The notes below the pieces were generated by a model, which was given only the letters and a program-made list of their open reading frames with translations, was not told the DNA's origin and ran no database searches. This document shows, in pieces, positions 10,251 to 22,867 of a DNA stretch of 64,000 nt; the stretch's first letter is position 1, and the number at the start of each line of letters is the position of its first letter. The stretch comes from Isoetes taiwanensis (taxonomy: Eukaryota; Streptophyta; Lycopodiopsida; Isoetales; Isoetaceae). The stretch covers positions 15,117,294 through 15,181,293 of the forward strand of contig JAJEKV010000008.1 of the NCBI GenBank assembly GCA_021234155.1, in the 5' to 3' direction. Position numbers and translations under genes: made by a program.

Positions 10251-11189
10251 TACGTATTATAATAATTAATCATGGTAATAATTAATTCTATGTATTATTT
10301 ACACATACATTCCAAAAGGCGCTGCCGCTTGAACATAGTCGATGTCTATTGAATTGCCGCTTCGATGCCTCGAAAGAAAACTCTTGCAGAAGGGAGATCC
10401 AAGGGAGAACAAATGACGAAAACGATATAATCAACCTGATTAAAAGCATTTGTATTGAATTTCTTACCGCCAAAACTGAAAATGCAACTAACCAATCCTT
10501 TTTCTCTCTTTTTTTTTTTATTAATGAATTTCGTACTGCCAAAGATGAGTTGTGAATAGTAGATCTGAGAGTAGGGAAAGATTTGAATTGCGATCTGCAA
10601 AAGACGAGAGAAAGCAGTTAAACATGACAATTTGAGACTTGCAGCATACGACACAACCTCTAGAGTCTAGGCAGTCGAAGATTATAGAATCAATTGTGGA
10701 ATTAGAAGATCAATAACCAGAAGAGAGATATGACCATCACCACCATAGAAACAAATCATAAAACACATTGCTTCCAAAATTGAATACTAGGTTTCCAATC
10801 TGTTTAACCAAGAACAAGAGAGAATTGCTGAACATAAGGACCGAGCTATCAGAGCATAAACGTCCTTATTACTGGAATTGTTGAGCAAGAAAACATAGAC
10901 ACAAAATCAATACTTGGAGGATTTTCAAGAAAAAATGCGTATTGATCTAAGCTTCAAGTTTTGCAAGAAGATAAATAAAAGTTAGAAATTAAAAACAATG
11001 TCATGCAACATAGAGACATTTGAAAGGCCATCGCAATGCTCAATGACGATTTGACTATATAGTAACAGAAAGAATGTAAGCAAGTGATGGATGAGGTCTG
11101 TAAGATGAAAGCTGAAGGGAAAATGCTTTTATTGTGAGCAATCGGATTGTTATCTGCAATAATGTATAAGAAGTGAAAACTCTCAGTCT
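10251..11189. other. No gene seen
   Basis: AT-rich sequence with short overlapping ORFs on both strands at 10,288-10,654, which are antisense shadows of each other. No splice-consistent reading frame, motif or repeat border was found. Confidence 0.5.
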
Positions 11190-11440
11190 AATGATCTAGA
11201 ATATACATGGTTTTAATGAATCAATGATTCTTAGTAATATGGAACAATTTGAACAATTTGATATTCTTGCTTTCAGTGAGATATGGAAATAAGAACAGAT
11301 TGATTCTCATTCTTGGTTTTACAATGTTTGGGACAACTTAGAATGATTTACAAGGAAGCCGCAGAGGAAGGGGCAGACTTGCATTTTTTGTTAAAAATGA
11401 AATTTGCAATGCGGGTATTGTGGCCAAAGTATGTAAACAT
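11190..11440 (+). pseudogene. LINE endonuclease, N-terminal part
   Basis: The frame reads NIHGFNESMILSN...FDILAFSEIWK, the opening of an APE-type endonuclease (N..HG....I......DIL..SE.W), then after a stop ...SWFYNVWDN and a basic GR-rich stretch. It belongs to the LINE whose second endonuclease part resumes at 13,705. At least two in-frame stops show it is dead. Confidence 0.55.
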
Positions 11441-11444
11441 AAAT

Positions 11445-13690
11445 AGTACTAGTAACGGTGCCTAGCGTTGCTGGGCATAAGTTAGGAGCATGTAAATGTT
11501 TGGGTCACAATAAGAAAAATTGCAGTGGTGTCCAACATTGTTGGGCGTTACTCGAAAATATGTAGATGATACACACATATGCACCCATCATCTACATCAA
11601 ACACCCCTAAAACTGCAGCGAATCTAACCCTTGCGGCATCAAATTTCGACCATTGGATTACTTTTGTTGAAGACACATGCATAGTAAAAGTACTCTGAGA
11701 ACAAACAAATGGAAAACATAATCTAGTTAATTGCAAGAGAGTAGCGAAAAACTATATATGGCATGATATCTTCCCTCTACCAGATAATTCAAAAAATTCT
11801 ACCAGATAGTCTTTCGTGTGGCATAATCTGAGCTATCATTTGGAGTGGAGCGCCCATCATTGTAGATAAGAGTGGAGTTTGCCTTGCTCAATTCATGATC
11901 TAAAAGTGTTTATAATGTTAATGTACCTGATATGTAGGGTTGAACCCTTGGCCGAGTACGACAATGTGTTACTAGGAAGCCATTCTCCCAGGTTATAGAT
12001 TATTGTAGTTTTGCTCATGCAATGCAAGAATGCCAACAAACCCATGACTTCTTAGAAGTAACAAAGTATATATTTTACAGTATGCTTCAATTGAAAAGTG
12101 CTCTTATATATGGGGAAGAACAGACTTAAAAGGTAAGAACCATTGTTTATTCAAAATGCACTTTAAAATACTCAAATATTACATGATCAATGCTACAATA
12201 ATAAGCGCATCTGTTATGAATAATTCAGAGTTTAGCAGATATTTCCTATATAACAAAAGTAGCTCATGTTCTATATGATCACATTAATTTCAAATAGCAA
12301 ATCATTGAGGAAATCCATCTATACATCACTGGGACGATGATGCCGAACATGCATGTGTAATGCTCATCTCTCGGGGTAAGAGATAAAAAATTGATATCCT
12401 TCATCAGTTAAGCCCCACATGGCCATATTCAGAAAGAATAGAAATTTAGAGCTTCAATACTTCTATATCATGCAAACATGTCATTAAAACTACATCAAGC
12501 AAAGGCACTACAAGAAAGATCTATAAACCGTGCTTAACATTTCTGCATTTTGCACATTCTCAAGTATTTGAAACAAAAGGCTGAAAGTTTGAAAAGTCTT
12601 ATGACATTTACCTGCTTCACACCTTACACGCAGTATATTCTATAAAGCCTATCCTGCAAAGTACCTTCCATGTTTGCAATATATTAACTAAAGAACTCAA
12701 AATGAAAAGCTTTTATTACATGTATACATTATATACATACGTGATTCTCACATATGTGATTGCATCTGATTTTATGTCCTCTTCATGCATCTGTTACAGA
12801 CCAACTTGTTTTCATGATAGCCCAGATATAATACCTTGTATGTGAAGATGGATTGCCAACAGCTACATGGTTGTCAAAAAGTTGAGCAGATTGACATAAA
12901 TGCTGTAATTCTTCATGAGTTATTGATGTTGAGTATGAAGCAATGCTTCTTCGGTATGCCAAAGATGAAAGCTGAAAGCAATGCCTTGGGTCTCTTATGC
13001 AGATGTTGTTTTATTATAGTCAATAGAAACTGTGCATACCCAAGATCTTGAAGAAGAAGCCAACAAATATAGAAAACAAAATGGGGAAGCACTGTATCTC
13101 TTCTGTATGACAATTTCCTGTGATTCTTGAAGTGTATAGATTACCTGAGCAACGAAATGTTTTTGCACTTGGAAACACAGAGTTTTTGCTTGTTTATGCT
13201 ACTCTCGAATCGCATTAACCGTGAGCATTTCTTATAGAAAACCATAAGCTTTCTTATAAACTCGGGAGAGCTTTCTTTTCACACATTTCCATTTCCTGCT
13301 GAGAACCCTACATGAAAAACTTCTTCCTAAAAAACCATGCAAAGATTACCTTTTCTTCCTGTGCCCTAAATGGGATCAAGTGCCATAGCCTCTCCATAGC
13401 CTCTGCCAATAAGAAAAGCAAATTTGCAAGGGACTGGCTTCTTGAGCAACCGATCCATCAAATCTGGCATAAAGCAGACGAACAACAAAAAAATTATGCG
13501 AAGGCACTGGCTATCGAACGTTTGAGCAAATGATCAATTAAATCCGACTGTTGTAAAGGAAAGGAAAAGCGAGGGCGAGAAGGCTAAAAGGAAAAGAAAA
13601 TCTTGCACTAACTGGACCGTTCAATTTTTAGATTAAATCTAGGCGGTCCAAGTTAGGTCTCCATTGAAGATACACACTATATTTTTATAA
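11445..13690. mobile_element. Insertion splitting the LINE endonuclease
   Basis: The LINE frame stops near 11,440 and resumes with DIGICVNNSIYVAIVYFAP at 13,712, so the 2.2 kb between is inserted or rearranged. It includes a short hairpin (ATGTAGATGAT / ATCATCTACAT, 11,567-11,605), a CACTA-like end at 12,506, and a right edge at 13,640-13,700 that resembles 41,380-41,450. No transposase ORF is visible. Borders are approximate and more than one event may be involved. Confidence 0.4.
12506..12930 (+). mobile_element. CACTA-like left arm
   Basis: It begins CACTACAAGAAAGATC, the canonical terminus of plant En/Spm (CACTA) elements. The next 420 bases recur inverted at 16,300-16,738, with shared blocks such as 'cacattctcaagtatttgaaac', 'gtcttatgacattt', 'tatacat.atata' and 'ataataccttgta'. 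The outermost 70 bases also match 22,612-22,682 inverted. No transposase is seen. Confidence 0.6.
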
Positions 13691-13704
13691 TATAAGAAGA
13701 TAAG

Positions 13705-16070
13705 ACAAGAAGATATTGGGATCTGTGTAAATAACTCCATTTATGTTGCAATAGTATATTTTGCTCCTTTAGAGACATGTATTGTGCGAAAGTATAGCGC
13801 CTTCCAAACTGCTATAGACAAATGTGCTAGCAAGAGAAATTACAAGAATCTTGTTAAGCCTAAAAAGATGAAATGGAAGGGGAAAAGTTGCAAAGCATTT
13901 TAGATGACATTGCTATGGATCCAAAGTGCTTTTAAACAAAACTACAACATCCCATTGAATTGGGAAAGATCATACAAGAAAGCTTGCTTGAATGGATTAG
14001 AAAGTTATATATTGTTGCTAATAGCAATGCTGATTGATACTGCCTATACTAACACTTTTTTATAACGGTGATGTTATATATGCTTTAAAAATAATGGAAA
14101 ATGGGAAATCCGTAGACCTAAATGGGTTTTGCTCTAGGTTTCTTAAATGGGAACGCGATCTTTTAAATAACAAATTGATTGATATTTGTAATCTAGCTTT
14201 CTAAAGGCATGATGTTTAAGCAAGGTGGTCTATATCATAAGTCTGGTGACAAAAATTAGGCAAGAAACTATTGAACAATTTTGATCAGCAATGTGTTCAC
14301 AAAACCCTTTGCAACTATGCTTGAGGAAAAGCTTTCTGACTGGGTTGATGAGAAGAATGAGCATGCCTATAGACAAGTGGGCTTTCACATGACCATTCTA
14401 TTGTTGATCATTTAGTCAACTTAAGGGTGATTAATGAAAGTGCAAAGGGTACTAGACATAATCAGTTTCTGTCCTTCGTTGATTGAACAAAAGCTTTTGA
14501 TAGAGCTGATCAAGGTGACTTAGAAAAGAGGTTAGAGCTACTACAAGTTTCTCCAGAGCTCCAACAGGCAGTTGCACATCTATATAACCATGTACTCATT
14601 GAACTCATTTTTGTTTAATAGTGTTGAACATGAGCATAGTTGGGGTGAAACAGATCTGCCCTTATTCTCCCACTCTATTTGGACTCTATATTGATGAACC
14701 TAAGAAATGGCTTGCACGCATGGGGTCATTGGAGTCAAGGTTGGTAGACATCTCATACATATTTTACTTTTTGCGGATGATATAGTTGTAGAACTGTTTC
14801 TAGTCTCCAACATCATTTGGATACTCTTCAAGGATTTTGCAATCAGAAAGGTATGGCTATCAATGTTGCACAATCTAATCATGATAGTTGACACAAAATT
14901 ATCTTTTCAATTCACCGTTGGGGAATGTAAGCTAGAAATAGTAAGAATAAGAATAAGAATAATTTTTTTATCGTTCATTGAGGCCAATCGGCCTATGGGA
15001 CCCATAAGGAGCGCAACAAACTTATTACTGTCCGGGTTAAAAAACCCCCGCCCCGAAGGGTTTTCGAGGGAAAAACCGTGGCAGTAATAAGAATGCTGTC
15101 AAACTGTACAAGTATACATCAATGTATATATACATGTCAAATGTGTGCCCGAGGACATAGCTGATCTCGCATGTCCATAACCTCCTGAAGATATGATCCC
15201 AGCACCCATACGTATGCTGTGATATGATAGTGCATAGTTATAAATATCTTGGAATAGAGGTGGCGAGTAATTATTCATGGAAATTGGCAGCTAAAAAACA
15301 CGCTTTCTAGTGGGTAGAACCATTTTATGTATGCTCCATACTTGCAGTGTGAATAATTTATGGCATTGAAAACTCATAAGTTTACTTTATGACACCCAAG
15401 TTAAGACGATCCTCTTATATAGATCTCCAGCTTGGGCACATGGACTTGATCGACAAAACTGGAATAAGATTGAAAATATGCAGAAAATATTTTTCATGGA
15501 AGAGCTTGTAAAATACAAACTCCATATTGTTATGCTTGCAGAAACTTGGTTAATTCTCCTTGAGGCTGAGGCTTTATGCCGTACTATTACATATGTAAAC
15601 AAGGACCAGAACCATGATTTGGCTCTGCCAGTGGACTTAGATCAACATTGCCCTAGGGACCAAGTTTCATGGCCAACTTTGGATCACATCCCTTTCCAAA
15701 CCAGTAATCTGAAGAACGAGGATGGTTCTCTTAAGTGATTCAAAGGGCAGAAAGGTGGGGTGTAAATGAGTTTCAATTGCCAGACTCGATCAAATTGAAA
15801 GAGGTACGTGCGCAAATAATCTCAAAAGCACTGTGAAAATTGCGGGATCCAAATGATAGTGCTGTAGAAAAAAATTTCTATAAAGTTGAGATTAATAATA
15901 TGGCCGCATATGCAAAACAATCTTACCTACTATCTAATATTAGCAGGAAATAGAATCCGATTGTCATTTCTTTTGCGACATCTGAGTCTAATTCTACTGT
16001 CATTTCTTTGCGGCATCTGAGTCATGGATTTGTTTTGAAAGATGGTCCTGATTTGATATAGAAGATCTGA
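13705..16070 (+). pseudogene. LINE reverse transcriptase remnant
   Basis: The order of domains is: the end of the endonuclease (VAIVYFAP, 13,730); GKSVDLNGF...FLKW (14,108), RT box 1; RQVGFH...VDHLVNLRVI (14,375), box 2; FLSFVD-TKAFDRADQ (14,460), box 3; GVKQICPYSPTLFGLYIDE (14,645), box 4; LLFADDIV (14,768), box 5; then, after a short-repeat insertion, HSYKYLGIEVAS (15,235), the thumb. Beyond this lie ILLYRSPAWAHGLD and LAETWLILLEAEALCRTI, a post-RT region. Many stops and frameshifts make it non-functional. It is a different lineage from the LINE at 22.7-28.8 kb. Confidence 0.75.
14941..15204 (-). repeat. 265-base interspersed repeat, copy 2
   Basis: On the minus strand it starts TGCTGGGATCATATCTTCAG and ends in three TTCTTA units. 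It lies inside LINE coding sequence between RT box 5 and the thumb motif, which marks it as an insertion. Within it, CTTATTACTG (15,021) and CAGTAATAAG (15,082) form the outer arms of a hairpin enclosing a G/C-rich run of AACCC and GGGTTTT. Confidence 0.65.
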
Positions 16071-16079
16071 AGTCTGAGG

Positions 16080-16299
16080 TAGAAATATCATAATTACTGC
16101 GAACCAAGTTCAAAACTTGGTTCCCATTTTGGAACTAGTTCCAGGGTGTTGAGATTTTCCACAACTCTTATGGACGTTCCCATTTGGTATGTTCTTAAAA
16201 CTACGTTCTGAAACTAGTTCCACCATTTGGGAACCCCGCTCCAGGTATAAGAGTAACTAAAACATTAATTTCAATGGTTCTATTGTTTGAACGATCAAA
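16080..16299. repeat. Short inverted motifs GGAACTAGTTCC
   Basis: The palindrome-like GGAACTAGTTCC / GAAACTAGTTCC and TTTGGGAACC motifs recur three to four times between the end of the LINE and the right CACTA-like arm. They may be the remains of a small DNA element. No coding sequence is seen. Confidence 0.35.
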
Positions 16300-16738
16300 A
16301 TACCAAACAATAACTCCTGAAAAATTTCAACATTTATATCAGTCTACTCAACTTTTGAGAATCATGCAGCTTTTGGCAAGCCATGTTCATGTACAAGGTA
16401 TTATATCTGGGCCATCATGAAAGCAAGTTGGTCTGTTGGAACAGATGCATGAAGAGGACATGAAATCAGATGCAATCACATATGTGAGAATCATAAGTGC
16501 ATGTATATATAACGTATACATGTAATGAAAGCGTTTCATTTTGAGTGCTTTAGTGGAAGGTACTTTGCAAGATGCGAAAGAGTAAGGCTTTATAGAATAT
16601 ACTGTGTGTAAGGTATGTTAAGCAGGTAAATGTCATAAGACTTTTCAAACCTTTCAGTCTTTTGTTTCAAATACTTGAGAATGTGAACAAGTTGCCCTTC
16701 GGTGGCCGAAAAGTGTGTTTTCATCTTTCTTGTTGTCG
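16300..16738 (-). mobile_element. CACTA-like right arm, inverted
   Basis: Inverted copy of 12,506-12,930. The best-matching part is 16,300-16,690. The last 45 bases are poorly conserved, but the end CTTGTTGTCG resembles the expected CTTGTAGTG. The three bases outside the two arms do not match (AGG, TTT), so these need not be the two ends of one insertion. Confidence 0.5.
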
Positions 16739-17277
16739 TTTCGTTTTCATGGTTCTTGTTAGATCATTTCATGTGTCAGGCTTATTAATGGTTTGAATGG
16801 GGGTTTTGTTTTGTGTTATTTTATTTTCTTTTGTTTATGAATTGTATATGGACTCAAGAAGAGGCTTTATAAGCTTCAGTGGCCTAGACCAATTGGGATT
16901 GACGTGATTATGTTCTTTTGTCTAAAACACATTAGCTTATTCATGAAGAACGCCTCGTAGTTACATCGAGAATGGAAATTGTACAGCCCCGTATGAATAC
17001 ATGCTTTTATTTTCTTAGTGAATGTATACAAATATTATGAATGAATTACCCGGTGGTGAAAAGAGCCAATTAGGTGCTTTGGTAATACTAGTTGGTCACA
17101 TTTCTCAAGAACAAGTATGGTATCTACCCAACTCTCAAGACTACATGAAGCAAATACATATCACATCTTTGCTTCAAATTTTCTATTCCATGCTCCTTTT
17201 ATCATTTCTAAAACTTACCAAAGACATCTTAGAGATGCCAAGTTTTAGGGCTTGATCAAAATTGTGGATTAAGTAAT
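16739..17277. other. No gene seen
   Basis: The stretch resembles the 3' untranslated tail of a LINE (T-rich, with a 'cttcaagaagaggctttataagcttcagtggcct'-type block at 16,850-16,885), but no poly(A) end was found. The 77-codon ORF at 17,022 has no recognisable motif. Confidence 0.3.
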
Positions 17278-17460
17278 AGAAACTTACAAAAATTTCCATC
17301 CAAATGCTTCTTCTCCACCAGAAAATTGCTCTAAGCTTCCTCGCCAAAGACACCCAAAGAAGCCTCTTTAAATATCCAATTCTAAAGAACCTGTGAGGAC
17401 ACCGCAGGCCATAAAACTAAATGAACCTTTTGCATTCTCAAATGCATGACACCCATTCAA
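17278..17460 (+). repeat. Dispersed repeat R1, copy 1
   Basis: Matches 21,305-21,470 in direct orientation, with shared blocks 'ccaccagaaaattgctctaag', 'gtgaggacaccgcagg' and 'aatgaaccttttgca'. A mobile-element fragment of unknown type. Confidence 0.6.
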
Positions 17461-17504
17461 ATGCTCATACATCAGCCTTCAGACTAAGTTCGTGCCGTGA
17501 TAAT

Positions 17505-17680
17505 TACTAAGATTTTGCTCTTGGGCCAAATAGTCGTTTCGCCATACCATCGGCAAATGCTTTAGAAAGGGTCACCAAAGATATCCTAAGCATATGCCTA
17601 CATATACTTGGATATGCCATAAACCTATAACGAGGGTTTGCCCCTTAGGGGCAACCCAAAAATTGTTTGAATTATTTAAA
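17505..17680 (+). repeat. Dispersed repeat R2, copy 1
   Basis: Shares 'aagattttgctcttgggccaaa' and an end block containing the palindrome GGTTTGCCCCTTAGGGGCAACC with 22,375-22,610. Copies 1 and 2 of R1 and R2 occur in the same order, about 4 kb and 4.7 kb apart, so they may be parts of one duplicated element. Confidence 0.55.
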
Positions 17681-20600
17681 TTATCAAAAAACATAGGTGC
17701 TCCCAAATATATTGCATAGACCTTCCGCTACTCATCGATCATAGCAAGCAAATGACCAAACGCAAAGATGGCACATTTCAATGTTTTTCCATGTTTGTTC
17801 AAAAGGACAAACATTTGGAATCAGATACCTCAAATTTTGATGGCAAAAATACCTCAAATTCTATGGGCAAAATTCTCCATGTTGTCAATAAGATATGTTA
17901 TCTCCTGTAGCTAAAATGTAGAGGGATGCTCAATTTTGTAATAGACAACTAAATATACCAATCAATAGCGACCAACAAATATAGAGATTGAAGCTCTTTA
18001 CCATTGAGAAAGAAAGATTATAGTAACGCCTACGAGAGACCACTTGGGTCTATGAGACCAAATATACATCAATGATGTCCAACTAGGGGCACATTTGCAG
18101 CCACTTAGAGATATTGCTTAAATAATGTTCATTTAGGCAAGCACATGATCAATGCATTAGACTAACCCTTCTAAGTGAAGGCTTATTTATGTATACAATT
18201 AGACAGATCCGTGGAAGGTTGGTGGAGTGGGGGAATGAGCTAAACCAAATTAAAAACCTCATCAAATAAAAGAACCAAAAAAGCTCCAAATCCTACTTTG
18301 AGATAAAGCAAAATCAAAAGACAACAACTGACAAAGAGGGTAAAGGATGATGCAAATTGACATAAATGGAGCACTAAAATCATAATAAGGAATTACATTT
18401 GAAGAGACCGAATAATATACTTTGCTCAAATTATGCGGGGCTTGGTTCTCAGATGATTGCTCAAATTATGCCGCTTGGTTCGCATAACTTCTCAAATTGT
18501 CGTACTTTATGTTGGTTTTTATATGCTTTTTTAGTGAACATTATGCAAGCTCTTCATCTAGATAAGTAGTTGTCCGGATCCCAGTAGTATGACAACTTTT
18601 CTCCTGATTGAGGTGTTTATATAGTTTAACATCTTTAAAAGAATTCACCGATGAAGTATGATGCTTATCTATTTAATAAACTATATCTACAAAAATAATG
18701 GATTTATCCATGTTCTAAAGAAGGATGGGCATGCTTTGCAATTAAAACCTTAGCGAAAATTCAAATGAGCTGCATAAAGATATATCTCAAATATATTGAT
18801 CTTCTTCTTTGAACATTATACAACAATAAAACCTAATGATATGATGGTTTGCATTTTTTTACTTCTCATGGATTTGATGCTTCAAAGACGTTAAACCAAC
18901 TCTATTTGATGAAACATTAACATCTCTATTTAATGAAATGTAGTTTCAATGAATTTTGCATATGGGGAATTTGAGCCTAAACTTCATAATTTTTTCTCTC
19001 CTCATAAAAAGCAAACTTCCATCCTGGTTGGACCTAGAAAGTTTGTAAGATTGCACTAAGAATGGACCTATCATGCATACTTTTATTGAACTCATTATAA
19101 TGATGCCGACAGGATATTTAGAACTTAACTAAGCTTTAAAATCTACATACCATGTTGAAAGCACTAAGATGCATAAATTAATAATGTTGGTTACGAACCG
19201 CCATGTTACAAGTAATAATACAATACACAGCTATTTTCCGTCCCAAACTATTCATTACACAGAGTGCAAGTGGAAGTGAAGGGATCTCCTTGTATGCTTT
19301 TAGCATCCATATCCTTCATTACCGCCTCCTGCCTTGCCTTAGGAACATGCGCCAATATTTTTAATGGAGTTAAACCTGACATAATAATCTTAATGCATTG
19401 CCCGGAGATCTAGCAGACCTACCCTTTGAGCATTGACATATAAGACCCCATCATTTGATGTCTATTTTTTACCAAGAAAAGACTAATGTGGGATTCTAAT
19501 CTTGTCGAGTCTCTCCTCTTGAGTATTTGAGCCGAGTTGTCCCCGCTTGTTTGCTCAAAAAAATGTTCTCAGACAACAAAGTTCTCCATTCGCCAGACCT
19601 TCTGCTCAACTGAAGTCACCTTTGTGCCATGGGGAACATCTCATTTTCTCTAAGATATCCGGAAGGAAGAAATATATGATTGGCTTAAGACGCATGTCCA
19701 TACCATTTACCACCATTACCATTTACCACCATTTTCCATAGCTGCACTCCTTGTTCTTTATTCTTTATAACCATCACTATTATATCCACGCCTATAGAAA
19801 CACATTCTCTAAACAAGCTGAATTCATCTAGTTTCGTGAGCCCCACCTTGTTGTTATAAGATCCCTAGATGCATTGGGCATGTGTATGGTTTGTAGCATA
19901 ACTCATTCTTAGAATTCCGGGGCTTGTGCTCTAAACAATCAAGCCCCAAGAACCATCTTATTCATACCATTAGTTCATCGATTTCTCGCCTAATGTCCTA
20001 ATTATCTCATTTCTCATTGGCTCCTTTGCACAAGACAACTTTTCACCTACATTCCACATGCCAAGGATTGTAAATTTGTCTTGAAAACTTGATGGAAACC
20101 TTGCATGTTGTACCTTGTAAAGAACCTTTTTCCTCCAATTTTAAAGGCAACTAGATCATCACACTTCAAAGATAATCCAAAACTGTCAAAAAAAATATTA
20201 TTATAAGTTATCCTCTTCTCAAAAAGAGGTAATGGAATGTTACACCTACAAGAAGTGTAGATGAATTTAGAGGATCATCCATTCTCACCGGGTTGTGAGC
20301 ACAAGTCGCGAAAGTTTCAAAATCTTATCATTGCTAAATGGTTGTCAGCCGATCGATTTGCCATACTTGTCTTTTCTCCTTCAACGCAAAAACCCTACCG
20401 GATTTTTAAGACGCTCAGATCAAGTATCAACCGCCTTCCCAAGGTCAATGTGACGACATTACATCATCCTAACTGCGGATAATCCCTCAGGTGTACACAT
20501 GAAATGGACATGGCAATCATGCCATTGCTCAAGAGGGGTATTTAACATAGGTACAAAGGCTTATGTGACTAGATCTAGTAACGTATTGGACCAGACAAGC

Positions 20601-21304
20601 TCCCTTCAACAAACTAAAACAATGTGGAACAACATTGAGGATTTTTAAGAAAACATAAATGCATATAAGAAAAATGCTTACTTGCCGGTGACAATTGGAT
20701 TCATTGTTGTATCAAATTTTGCCGCTGTTCCTTCCCAAACAATTCTTCCATCGTGAAGGAATAAAATCTCTTATGTCATGAAACACATTTGTCGTAAGAT
20801 TTTGTATATATAAGTGGTGGGTCAATATTTAGACATAAGTCGCTACCTATCAACTTGACTCTCCGTGATTGTGCTATGTTGATGGGTTACAACCACATAT
20901 GATGAAATTTTGCCCGGTTTCCACCGGCATCACGGCCTTTATCCGGATGTAACGATGAGCCGGATCCTCAACCACCATCGATTTATGGGATCCAATCCAG
21001 TTTGGTCTTCATCGCCATACATCACAACCTACAAAATAAACATTTATATCTTTAGAACTAAACACAAAATGAACATGGCTTTAACTTCTACGGTATGTTG
21101 TATAGCTAAGTGAAAATGCAAGCAAAAGGGCCAAAAGAGCCAAAAGGCACAAGTTTTCAATCTCGCAAGCTCAAACAAGAGGATGCTTCGAGCACGCATT
21201 GCCTGCTCTCTCTACTGAATGTCAAAATGGCTTTATTAAATCAATGTCATCGCTTCAACCCGACTTGCAACATATCGCTAGAAGATGCCATGGCAGAGGA
21301 ACGT
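17681..21304. other. No gene seen, AT-rich
   Basis: Only scattered ORFs under 75 codons occur (19,547 and 20,261 are the longest). None has a recognisable motif or a splice-consistent partner. Decayed transposon sequence between two copies of R1/R2 is the likeliest content. Confidence 0.4.
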
Positions 21305-21470
21305 AAACTTACAACCCATTCAAATGCTTCTTTTCCACCAGAAAATTGCTCTAAGCTCCCCAAAGACAAATCCACAAGCCTTAAATATCCACTTCTAGCA
21401 ACCGTGAGGACACCGCAGGGGCCATGAAACGAAATGAACCTTTTGCACTTACAGCCATCTAAAATCAACT
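21305..21470 (+). repeat. Dispersed repeat R1, copy 2
   Basis: Second copy of the repeat at 17,278-17,460. ORFs on both strands here are shadows created by the repeat. Confidence 0.6.
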
Positions 21471-22374
21471 AAGCAAGAAGCATAATATTGTATTGAATAC
21501 TAGAGTTTCTGGCATTGTACAATCTTGGGTTTGTATTTTTGGTGCTTCACATAAGTTACAATCATCGAACATTCTACTGTGTGCTCAGGAAAGAAGCACC
21601 TATCCATAGTACAAAAGCCAAGCAAAGAGCTATCCTTTTTTTCTTTGCTCCGTGAGTCCACTCCATCAAGGCTGCATATAAATATGACACTAATCGCTAG
21701 GCAGGGCTAAAACTTTGTGAATACTCATCTCATTTCCAATGCTCTGCACCACCGTGAAGGGCATCCATGACATGTTCCATAGCAAGTTATAAGCATAGCT
21801 AAAACCCATAAACTATTATCAATTATATGAGCCAGATTTGAAGACAAAGATAATAACCCAAATGGAGAGGCATGGCATCTGCCATAGGAGCAATGAAAAC
21901 TCGCTTCTCGATAAGATAATGTACAACAAAAAAATACAAAAGTACGGTGGATTATTAGTCTTCTACATGGGAAATCATTGCATCTATACTTGGTAAAATG
22001 ACCAAATTTTGGGCTAGGCTAAATGCATCCGAATTTCTCTGATGAAGTCGCCATAATTAAAGCTTCTAAACTTTCAGAATTATTATGGATGGACTTCTAA
22101 AGGAAATCTTCTACATTTATAGACAGCCTTTATAGGCACGAATTAAATAAATCACCACCTTCAGCCTTTGTGAGAATACCGCCGATTACCTACTTAAAGA
22201 TCAAAAATTTATAAGGTAAAACGATTTAAGACTGGCTTGTTACCTTTCATTTTGCATTTTAACGATTACCCAATTGTCCATTCCCCCACGAATGATCCAA
22301 AAATATTTGCTCTTCCTAAACTCAAATTCCCTCAGATAGAAGCATATAGCCAAACCGCCCACCTCCCGGGTTTA
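21471..22374. other. No gene seen
   Basis: Unassigned AT-rich DNA between repeat copies, with no ORF above 60 codons and no motif. Confidence 0.4.
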
Positions 22375-22611
22375 TAATCACAAGATTTTGCTCTTGGGCC
22401 AAACGCCTCAGATGCTTGAGTTGCAAGCATCACCGTCCGTAACATCCTTGATCCACAACGAATCGACCGCAGGCATTTACAGGAACAAAGGGTTTTAGCA
22501 AGTCATCAATATATAATCGAGTATATTCTAGCATATACCAAGATATCCCACAAACCCATTATAAATCCAGGGTTTGCCCCCTAGGGGCAACCCAAAAATG
22601 CGCATATGCTA
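22375..22611 (+). repeat. Dispersed repeat R2, copy 2
   Basis: Contains 'aagattttgctcttgggcc' at its start and the palindrome GGTTTGCCCCCTAGGGGCAACC at 22,571-22,592, directly before the CACTA-like end. The middle is longer than in copy 1. Confidence 0.55.
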
Positions 22612-22682
22612 TCTTTTGTTTCAAATAATTGAAAATGTGCAAAATGCAAAATGTTAACATCTTATAGACCTTTCTTGTAGTG
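22612..22682 (-). mobile_element. CACTA-like right end
   Basis: Reverse complement starts CACTACAAGAAAGG and then follows the outer 70 bases of the arm at 12,506 closely. With the left end at 12,506 it would bound a 10.2 kb unit, a usual CACTA size, but the flanking triplets differ (AGG at the left, GTT at the right) and the LINE at 11.2-16 kb crosses the left end. It is safer to treat it as a separate terminus. Confidence 0.55.
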
Positions 22683-22867
22683 GTTTTAATGATGTATGTG
22701 CATGACGTGGTTTTCATTTCCCCTTTTCTATTGTGGAGTGCTAAAATGAGATTTCTTAAAAATGTCATTTCAAGTGGGCACGACACAGAGCCAATACCCA
22801 AATTTTTTTCAAAGATGGTATCCGCCTTTGATCCCCCGCGGACATAAAGCAACTCTTTTCACCCCGC

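Noticed and set aside
17022-17255. 77-codon + ORF
   Set aside because: No motif or partner exon; probably chance in LINE 3' sequence.
12506-22682. One 10.2 kb CACTA element between these ends
   Set aside because: The flanking triplets differ (AGG, GTT), the left end lies within LINE sequence that continues inside, and no transposase is seen; kept as separate ends.
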